NCBI GenBank assembly: GCA_028456385.1
Contig: JALNQF010000744.1
Coordinates: 1-15,223, forward strand
Source of the DNA: Ophiosphaerella korrae
Taxonomy: Eukaryota; Ascomycota; Dothideomycetes; Pleosporales; Phaeosphaeriaceae
Reading direction: 5' to 3'
DNA: 15,223 nt
Shown: positions 8,280 through 15,223 of the stretch, piece after piece
Layout of the letters: every line of letters starts with the position of its first letter
How positions within the stretch are numbered: the first letter of the stretch is position 1
Position numbers and translations under genes: made by a program
Notes under the pieces: generated by a model
Database searches by the model: none
The model's input: only the letters and a program-made list of their open reading frames with translations
Told to the model about the DNA's origin: nothing

Positions 8280-11200
8280 AGTATAAAGAATACGTTATAT
8301 AATAAAGAAGTACTTCTAATAACTAAGTATAATTAAAGGAAAACTATTTTAGTAACCTATAAGGTTTAAAACAGTTCCCTTTACGCTTAAACTAGAAGGG
8401 ATAAAGATTAAGAATATAGTTATAGATATAACAACAATTAACAATAAATAATATATAATATTAGGGATACTATAGTTATAAATAACTAACCTATATATTA
8501 ATTAGAGAATAGGAAAGATAAACTACTATAAAATAGATATATTAAAGGCTAATATAAGCACCTATAAAAGAGAATTCCCTAAAGAATATAAAAAATAAGA
8601 AGAACAGCTTATAGAGCCTAAAGATTACCTTCTAGAATATTAGCTATAGGATTTAGCAATAGACCTAAAAGAAGATAAGGACGTAAGATAGAGCCTAGTT
8701 TATAGAAAAATAAAAGAAGAATCTAAGATTAAACGCGTATTTATAGAAAATATAATAAGAAAAGGATAGATACAAGAATCTAAGTCCTTAGTAGTACATA
8801 GACTTATCTTCGTAGATAAAAAAGGAATAAGTAATAAAAGACTATATATAGACTTTAGAAAAACTAACGTAATTATAAATAAGAACTAATACCTTTTACT
8901 ATAAATAGATATAATACAAGATAAGCTACAAAAAGTAAGAATCTTTACAAAACTAGATATCTAGAACGCTTACTACTAGATTAGAATTAAGAAAGGTAAC
9001 AAGTAGAAGATAGTATTTAGAACACAATATAGATTATATAAATATCTAGTTATACCCTTTAGCTTAATAAACGCACTAGTAGCCTTCTAAGAAAGAATTA
9101 ATATAGTACTAAGAGAGTACTTAGATATATTTATATTTGTATACCTAGACAATATCCTTATATTTTTAGAAATAGAAGAAGAATACGTACAATATATACA
9201 TAAAGTACTAGAAAAACTAGCTAAAAGTAAATTATTTCTTAAGATAAGAAAATACAAATTCTATATAAAGAAAATAGATTTCCTTAGATTTATTATAGAA
9301 CTAGGAAAAATTAAGATTAACTTAGGAAACATTAAGTTAATTAATAAATAGCTAACGCTAAAAAACCTAAAAGAAGTACAATAGTTCTATAGACTAGCAA
9401 ATTTCTATAGAAAACTAATAGTAAGATAGTCTAAAGATATAAAACCTATAATAAGACTTATAAAAAAAGATACACTATTTAAATAGATAAAAGAATACAA
9501 TAAAGTATTTAATAAGATTAAAAGGAAGTTTATAAAGAACTTAGTTATTAGAATATATAACCTAGACCTACTAGTAATAGTAAAAATAGACGTATCTAAC
9601 TTAGTCTATAGAATAGCACTAATATAGGAAGACCTAAAAACTAAGAAAGAATATTTAGTAAAATACTTCTCTAAGAAGATAAAAATAGTAGAACTTAACT
9701 ACCTAATCTATAATAAAGAGATGCTAGTAATCTACAAAGTATTTAAATAATAAAGAGTATACTTATAAAGAGTAAAGTACTAAACAAAAGTCTATATAGA
9801 CTATAAGAATCTTATAGGATTTATAATAAATAAAGAACTATCTTAATAAAATATAAGATAGTAGAAATTCTTATTAATATTTAATTTAGAAATTATATAT
9901 ATAAAAAGGAAAGACAATTAATTTATAGATACTCTTAGTAGAAGACTAGATCTATAAGAAGAAGTAAACGCTATAGGTATAGTTCTAATATAAAACAAAG
10001 AAGGATACTTAATTCTAAATATACCTAAAATAGCTACAACACTTAAAAGAAAAAGTAGTAAGTTAAACAAATAGATTTAGAAAATAACGCAAGAAGTATC
10101 TAAAGAAATAGAGAAACTAGAAATCTAAAAAGGACTTGTATAAGCCTATAGAAGAATATATATTCTAAAAAAGATCTAAAGAGAATTTATATAATAATTC
10201 TACAAATTACTAGTATATAGATATTAAGGGATTAATAAAACTCTAGATAAACTACTACAAGACTACTATATCCTAAGAGCAAGATAATTAGTAATAGAGG
10301 TACTACAAGACTATACAAAATACTAAAGAAATAAATATAATAGATATACACTATATAGAATATTATAACTACTAGAAATACTAGAATAATTATAAGGAGT
10401 TATTATAATAGACTTTATTACAAAGTTACCTAAGTTAAAAGACCTAATATTAGGAGTTAAGTATAATAGAATCCTAATAATAGTAGATAAACTTACAAAG
10501 TACTTATACTTTAGACTATATAAAGAAAAAAGTAGGATAGAGGTTACTATATACTAGGTTCTAAGAACTATAATTAGTTAATATAGACTACTAGATAAAA
10601 TTATTATAGATAGAGATATAAGATTTATATTAAAACTATAAGGAACGATAATAGCGTAATTAGGAATTAAATACGCAATATCTACTACATACTACTTACA
10701 AATAGATAGACAATTAAAAAGAATAAATTAGATAGTAGAATAATACTTAAGATACTACCTTAACTATAACTAGAATAACTAGGTATAGTTACTACCTATA
10801 GTATAATTAGTATATAACAGCGTAAAGAACGTAGTAATAAGAGTATTACTTTTCTTTATAAACTATAGATTTAACCCTAGCGTATATAGAATACTAAGAC
10901 TAAAAGTATCTAAGTCTCTAAGAAGAGAAAACCTTGCTAATAAACTTAAAAATATATATAATTAACTAAGATAGGATATAGAATTCCTATATAATTAAAT
11001 AGCTAAATACTACAATAGAAAATATAAAAAGGGACCCTAAATTAGAAAAGAAGAAAAGGTATAGTTAATACGAAAAAATATTAAGAGTAGACAACTAAGT
11101 TTAAAATTAGATTATATTAAGATAAGACTATATAAAATTAAGAAAGAAGTTACACTAGTTATATTTAAACTAAAGCTACTAAATAAGATAAGGATACACC

Positions 11201-11445
11201 TAACTTTCTACGTAGCACTACTAGAGATAGTACTACAAAACGTAGAACTACTAGTATATAAAGTAGATATATATAGAGAATAAGAAGAATAGAAAGTTAA
11301 GAAAATCCTAGTATACTAGTTCTATAATAGTAGAAACTACTACCTAGTAAAATAGATAGGTATAGACGAAAAAGGACAACTATAAAAAGATATATAGGAA
11401 CTAGAAGATAACCTTAACTACTTTAAGAAACTAAAAGAGTTTTAA

Positions 11446-12098
11446 AGTTAAAACCCTCTAGAGCGCCTTATAGTAAACTAAGAAAATTAGTACTACTAAT
11501 AACAAATAGAGAGACGCTAGGAACATCTAATATAATAGGAGCTAGAGCAGCCTCTATAGTATCCTTAAGGTCTATCTTAGCCTCTAAGGTACAAGACTAT
11601 TTAGACAATTTAGCGTTATTATAGGCCTTTATCTTACAAAGATATTTAATATAAGAGTAAAGATTTACTAGCTTATAAAGAGTTAGCTTATATTTAGCTT
11701 TAGCTATTACAAGCTATAATAATAGTGTCTCTTAAGCCTAGTTAATAGCTTACCCTATATAACTTAGTAAGAAGAGACTATATAGAAATTAAACACTTAT
11801 ACTTTACAAGAGAAATACTTAAAAGGGTATATTTATATTAGATATTAGTAAGGATATACTTATTATAATATTTACTATCTTTTAAAGAAATAAGACAAGT
11901 AAGCTTTAGATAAGTATAACGTGCATAAAGAAATATTTTAACTCTATTACAAGTAATATAAGTAATAAGAAGAAGTTTATTGTAGTTAGAATAAGAAGAT
12001 ATAGAGAATAATAAAGAACTAGAAATAAACAAAGACACTAGACTAATAACCTTAGGCTTAGGGTAGAGAAATAAGATCCTACCTAAAGAGGAGAATAG
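11446..12098 (+). other. In-frame C-terminal tail after the chromodomain, copy 2
   Basis: Same length and frame as 7157-7809. Shared blocks: RPLSYKD near 11623, SFKEI near 11880, NKELEINKDTRLITLGLG near 12010, and K-E-E-N-S across the polypurine tract into the LTR. The longest formally open frame of the window (66 codons, minus strand, 11838-12038, GTG start) lies antisense to this tail and is a chance opening. Confidence 0.6.
12085..12098 (+). other. Polypurine tract before the Gypsy-1 3' LTR
   Basis: AAAGAGGAGAATAG directly precedes the LTR start TGTTATAG. It corresponds in position and composition to 7796-7809, with some G-to-A changes. Its place between coding tail and LTR fits the plus-strand priming site. 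Confidence 0.8.
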
Positions 12099-12542
12099 TG
12101 TTATAGCTATAATAATAGAAGGCTAATTTAAGCTAGTTAGCCCTACTATAGATAATAAAAGTACGTACAACCTATAGGGTAATAAACTTAACTAGGAAGC
12201 TAACTACAATAAAGATACGTAATAAATTTGCAATTTACAATCTTAGTAAATACAAAGTATAAAGCTAAGCACGTAATAAATTTATAATTTGTAATCTTAG
12301 TAAATACAAAGTATAAAGCTAGCTAAGATATATAGGTATATAGTTATATAGTAATACCTATTATTAGGATAGTATTAGTAATTTAATTATTAACTACGAG
12401 CGATAATACTAAGATAGTTACAAAACATCTTCTATTGTTTATAGCCTATTATAGATTACTACACGAGCTTTTACTATTACCTCTTAATCTACTAATAACT
12501 CTTAAGGTTACTAGGAAGTTAACTCTAGGTAACCCTATTATA
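12099..12542 (+). repeat. 3' LTR of Gypsy-1 (444 bp)
   Basis: Same length as the 5' LTR with only transition differences. It retains the TG start that the 5' copy has lost, while its end has changed from CA to TA. The 54-bp tandem repeat is at 12216-12269 and 12270-12323. The LTR is followed directly by the second GAATA. Confidence 0.93.
12216..12323 (+). repeat. 54-bp tandem repeat inside the 3' LTR (2 units)
   Basis: Units 12216-12269 and 12270-12323 match the pair in the 5' LTR at the same offset (117 bases from the LTR start). The first unit is more mutated than the second. Confidence 0.85.
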
Positions 12543-12547
12543 GAATA
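12543..12547. repeat. Target-site duplication GAATA, right copy (Gypsy-1 insertion)
   Basis: Identical to 1220-1224 and directly abuts the 3' LTR. On the minus strand it encodes part of the Copia codons GTA TTC, which continue at 1219 with TTT ATA AAA. Confidence 0.9.
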
Positions 12548-13904
12548 CTTTATTTAGTGTCTTCTAGTTATTTAAGTAACTTAGTATTTAATTATATAGG
12601 TAGACTCTAGTATATATAATTTTAGGCTAAAGTTCCTATAGTAAATTTACGTTAAGTTATATAGTATATACTTTCTCTTTATTAATTCTTTTAGCGCGCT
12701 TAGCTTTTCTATTCTAAGCTTAAGTATCTAGAGCTAAAAGTTTAATAGTAATACTTTATAATTTTAACTAGCGCTAGACCTCTAGTTTTACTATTATAAT
12801 CTTGTTATTAGCTTTAATTACTTTAACTAAGATACTATACTAATTCTTTAAGAAGAGGATTAAGTTTAATAGTACCTTAATAATTAATTTAGCTAACTAG
12901 TTATTAGTAAAGTAGAAGTCCTACTATAGTTTTAAGTACTTATTAGTAATAAGTATCTAGCTTTTCTCTTTAGTAACGCTTTATACTTTATATAAGTAGA
13001 AGTTAATAGAGAGTCTTTCTCTTAGTCTTTTATAACTAATTCTTAGTATATAGCTAATTTACTACTTTATCTTAGCTTTACTATATACGTTATACTAGAC
13101 TATAGATACTCTTTTTATACGCACCCCTTAAGCTTACTAGATAAAGTATTTAATTATAGCTAGTCCTAGATAGCTTAGTCTCTTATACTATAGTAGTACT
13201 AGTACTCTAATAGTCTAAAGTTTATAAGTATAGTATACTATTTAGTATATAAGATTATATAATAAATAATACTTAAGTACCTATTAACTATAGATCTTAG
13301 TAAGGTATCTAATTATTTGTCTATTCGGCTTGTTTAGAGTTACTAGCTTAGATTAAGTATTTTACTATATTCCTCTCTACTAGAGTAGCTAAAAAGAGAC
13401 TAGGTTATAAAGAATATCTAGGTATATAGCTATATTATATAGAACTAGTTTGTTTTCTATTAACTAGTTTTTTATTATAAAGGTAAGAAATCTATATCCT
13501 TTTACTTATATCTTTAACTTACCTACCTATATATAATTATTTAGCCTTAATAGATAATAGTTATATACACGAGTTAGGTTATTTATAATATAGTAGGTTA
13601 AACTAGAGTCTAGGATAAAGGAATTCTAGAGATAGTAGGTATTATAGGTATTCTTTGTAGTTTTAGTAACAAAAGTGCTCTTAATACTTAATATTTACTA
13701 GCCTTCTAGTTAATCTTCTTTATAGATTTTAGTAATCTAAGGTAACTTAGCGTATAGTTCTATATAAAGCTTTATTTAATACTTTAACTATCTTCTTATT
13801 AGTCTTTATAAAGTTATATTATACTTACGTTTATAATTAATAAGCTCTTTTAGAGTCTTACTTAGAGTCTACTAATCTAGTACTTTATTAGGATTAATAT
13901 AGTA

Positions 13905-13943
13905 GTAATTACTAAGTTTATAAGGTCTTTTATAAGCTAGGTA
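13905..13943 (-). other. Zinc knuckle of Copia Gag, ligands mutated to tyrosine
   Basis: In the Copia frame, ligand positions at 13941-13943, 13932-13934, 13920-13922 and 13905-13907 read TAC, TAT, TAT and TAC. Spacing is C-x2-C-x3-H-x4-C, followed by YYINP, a pattern common after the knuckle in fungal Copia Gag proteins. The spacing differs by one residue from the Gypsy knuckles. Confidence 0.7.
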
Positions 13944-15020
13944 TTATTTACCTATAGCTCTTTAACTTGTTATTTAGTTAACGTTAGTATTACTACTACG
14001 TGTACGTTAATTACAAGGTCTACCCTATTTATTAAGTAGTACGCTATCTACAAAAGAAGTATCTCTAGTTTTACTCTAAGTAGTATTACTACTTATAGTA
14101 TAAGGTAAAGTATTATCTACTATAAAAGTAGCTTTATACCTCTCTATATTTAAGAGATAGTATACTATTATATACTTATAGTAGTATTTTATTATCTTTC
14201 TCTAGTTTATACTAGGTAATAGCTTTCTATTATCTTAAAAGGTTATAGACTAAATTAGTACTACGTGTTTAATAGCTACTAAAAAGTCTTAAGTAATTAT
14301 ATTAATTTATAGTAACTCTACTACTTAATACGTTTTAGCCTTAGTAGTAGCGTAGTTATACTTAGCTATCTATATATCCTAATTTGCTAGGCTTCTTATA
14401 GGCTTAAGTAATTTAAGGTATCTATTATATATATACTCTTACTTAATATACTTGTCTATACTAATAGTTTACTTTAGGTTTAATAGCTACTAATATAGAG
14501 ATTAGTTTAGTAAGTAGTACGTACGTAGTAGATATAGTAAGACTAAAGATTAGATAAACGTTATAATATACTAGAGACTTAACTACTCCCTTTTATACTT
14601 GTGTTAGTTGCTATAGTATTACTTAGCTAATATTTTATAGTATTTAAAGTCTTCTTTAAAAGCCTTATAACTAGTAGCTAAGAGTTTAGACTACTACGTA
14701 GGAGTCTTAACACTTAATACTAGAGTGTAGTTAGCTATTACTAGAGCTCTAATTAGTTCTAGTCTCTAAATTAGCTAGGTAGAAGATTCTAGGTTAATCT
14801 TATCCTAAATATTATATACTACGTATCTAGATTGTAGTTAAATTATCTATATAGTATAATCCTTATTAGTCTTTAACGTTATAGTTAGATTATATTAGGT
14901 TATACTACCTATCTTGTTTTAGCTTTAAGTTATAAAAAAGTAAGAGATTGTTACTTTTTAGAGTACGCTTTAGTTAAAGCTAAGTATAGTACTTAGCTTA
15001 ATTTAAGAGTTATTAGAGAG

Positions 15021-15149
15021 CTACTAGAAGGTAGGAAATTTACGCCCTTTTTAAAGATACTTGTAGTACTACTAGAGGGTAAGAGAATAGTACTTTTTAC
15101 TAACGCGCGTAAGGCTACTAGAGAGTAAAAGATTAGTGCTTTTTACTAA
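15021..15149. repeat. Three-unit direct repeat of 46-48 bp
   Basis: Units start at 15021, 15069 and 15115, each with CTACTAGA. Units two and three share 35 positions (15069-15103 and 15115-15149) ending TTTTTACTAA, and differ by transitions. The first unit is a more distant relative with CCCTTTTTAA at the corresponding place. Confidence 0.7.
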
Positions 15150-15161
15150 TACTCTTTATAG

Positions 15162-15223
15162 TACTTAGCTTAATACTTAGCTTAATACTTAAGTTAATAC
15201 TCGAGTTAATACTTAAGTTAATA
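15162..15223. repeat. 12-bp tandem repeat, five units, running off the window
   Basis: Units at 15162, 15174, 15186, 15198 and 15210 read TACTTAGCTTAA twice, TACTTAAGTTAA, TACTCGAGTTAA and TACTTAAGTTAA. Variants differ mostly by transitions in the middle, and two forms contain palindromes (ACTTAAGT, ACTCGAGT). The array continues past 15223. It may be a small satellite within the Copia LTR or leader. Confidence 0.85.

Larger units (their letters stand above)
8275..12098 (+). pseudogene. Gypsy-1 polyprotein remainder: protease C-terminal part, RT, RNase H, integrase, chromodomain and tail
   Basis: Collinear with 3986-7809 at a constant offset of 4289 bp and exactly the same length (3824 bp), in one frame with codons starting at 8275. 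It begins in mid-protease, because the Gypsy-2 insertion separates it from its start. RT catalytic box YLDN at 9142-9153; integrase GAC at 10411-10413, but the catalytic Glu is AAA (Lys) at 10717-10719; chromodomain ending near 11442; 653-bp in-frame tail to the polypurine tract. Differences from copy 1 are mostly transitions with some transversions, for example around 9055-9085, so these are two subfamilies rather than a recent duplication. Stops at old Gln and Trp codons are abundant. Confidence 0.92.
1225..12542 (+). mobile_element. Gypsy-1: Ty3/Gypsy chromovirus inserted in the Copia element, itself carrying Gypsy-2 material
   Basis: Bounded by two 444-bp LTRs of the same type and by GAATA target duplications. 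Its own body is interrupted: from 8275 the polyprotein resumes in mid-protease and runs to the 3' polypurine tract, while 3986-8274 is assigned to a second, related element. Sequence from 1669 to 3985 (leader, gag, start of protease) could come from Gypsy-1, Gypsy-2 or a mixture, because no second copy of that part is present for comparison. Orientation is opposite to the Copia host element. It is heavily mutated by transitions and cannot be mobile. Confidence 0.9.
12543..14912 (-). pseudogene. Copia polyprotein remnant, proximal part: Gag, zinc knuckle, protease, integrase zinc-binding and core domains
   Basis: One minus-strand frame holds from about 14912 to 12543 with stops ignored. Gag blocks: LELIRALVIANYTLVL near 14750, SYKAFKEDFKYY near 14660, and YKATFIVDNTLPY near 14110. 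Zinc knuckle C-x2-C-x3-H-x4-C at 13943-13905, all ligands now Tyr. Protease ILDSSLTYYI, with the catalytic GAC kept at 13608-13610 and Gly and His changed. Integrase: W-H-K-R-L-G-H block near 13190-13165 (read as stop-YKRLSY), C-x2-C at 13094-13083 (Tyr), first Asp as AAC at 13002-13004, an A-D-N-E block as ANNK at 12812-12801, and A-E-R with Glu as AAG at 12699-12701. The Gag start is uncertain, since no ATG is left. It continues at 1224 beyond the Gypsy insertion. Confidence 0.88.
1..15223 (-). mobile_element. Ty1/Copia LTR retrotransposon, RIP-degraded, split by a Gypsy insertion, incomplete at both ends
   Basis: The outermost layer of the nest. Its coding strand is minus: Gag, protease and integrase core at about 14912 to 12543, then integrase C-terminus, linker and RT at 1224 to 1. 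Everything from 1225 to 12542 is a later Ty3/Gypsy insertion. Domain order (Gag, PR, INT, RT) is the Copia order, in which integrase precedes RT; that and the motifs separate it from Ty3/Gypsy. The RT catalytic box, RNase H and the 3' LTR would lie to the left of the window. The 5' LTR, if present, is at or beyond the right edge. No LTR pair could be identified, so the outer limits are unknown. Confidence 0.85.
14913..15223. other. Right end: non-coding repeats, probably Copia leader or LTR
   Basis: No continuation of the Copia Gag frame could be recognised above about 14912. The stretch is instead made of short direct repeats (listed separately) and lies where the 5' leader or LTR of the Copia element should be. 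No LTR boundary, primer-binding site or target duplication can be fixed, because the matching LTR is outside the window. Confidence 0.4.

Noticed and set aside
4763..9723. The few remaining plus-strand ATG triplets (4763, 6327, 8083, 8131, 9721) as possible gene starts.
   Set aside because: All are followed by in-frame stops within a short distance, and three fall inside recognisable Pol domains and two in an LTR.
11838..12038. A 66-codon open frame on the minus strand, the longest formally open one in the window.
   Set aside because: It starts at GTG, has Ser/Ile/Tyr/Leu-rich low-complexity content, no ribosome-binding or promoter context, and lies antisense to the conserved tail of the Gypsy-1 polyprotein. 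In sequence with so many TAs on both strands one such opening is expected by chance.
12548..14900. Plus-strand frames with long hydrophobic-looking stretches, considered as a membrane protein.
   Set aside because: They are the antisense of Copia coding sequence. Leu, Ile and Ser richness is a by-product of pyrimidine-rich text; no family resemblance appeared, while the minus strand reads as Copia.

Overview
The window is a nest of dead LTR retrotransposons from an AT-rich, gene-free block of a fungal genome, most likely a filamentous ascomycete (Pezizomycotina). The decay is the kind left by repeat-induced point mutation (RIP). TpA is everywhere, and TpG and CpA are strongly depleted. I found no TGA and one TCA (4027-4029) by eye, and only five ATG triplets on the + strand. 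Old CAG, CAA and TGG codons now read TAG or TAA. Reading frames have nevertheless survived for kilobases without net indels, so the proteins can be recognised by reading through the stops. No intact gene, tRNA, rRNA or CRISPR array was found. Species cannot be told from the sequence.

Layout. (1) The base layer is a Ty1/Copia element on the minus strand. Its gag, protease and integrase core lie at about 14912 down to 12543. The integrase end, linker and first half of the reverse transcriptase lie at 1224 down to 1, where the window cuts it off. (2) A Ty3/Gypsy element (Gypsy-1, + strand) sits inside the Copia integrase-RT coding region. It has two 444-bp LTRs (1225-1668 and 12099-12542) and a 5-bp target duplication GAATA (1220-1224, 12543-12547). 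Removing it rejoins the Copia reading frame exactly. (3) A related Gypsy element (Gypsy-2) with a different 465-bp LTR (7810-8274) lies inside Gypsy-1, at a point in its protease coding region. The Gypsy-1 frame resumes at 8275 at the homologous codon. The 5' LTR of Gypsy-2 is absent. The simplest explanation is that recombination between the two gag regions removed it and left a chimeric polyprotein at 1730-7809.

Both Gypsy copies carry protease, RT, RNase H, integrase and a chromodomain (chromovirus type), plus an in-frame tail reaching the polypurine tract and probably running into the 3' LTR. The two homologous stretches, 3986-7809 and 8275-12098, are both exactly 3824 bp. Zinc-binding Cys and His codons of Gag and integrase have become Tyr, and the RT catalytic YxDD reads YLDN in both copies. 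The far right end (14913-15223) holds short tandem repeats, probably Copia leader or LTR.
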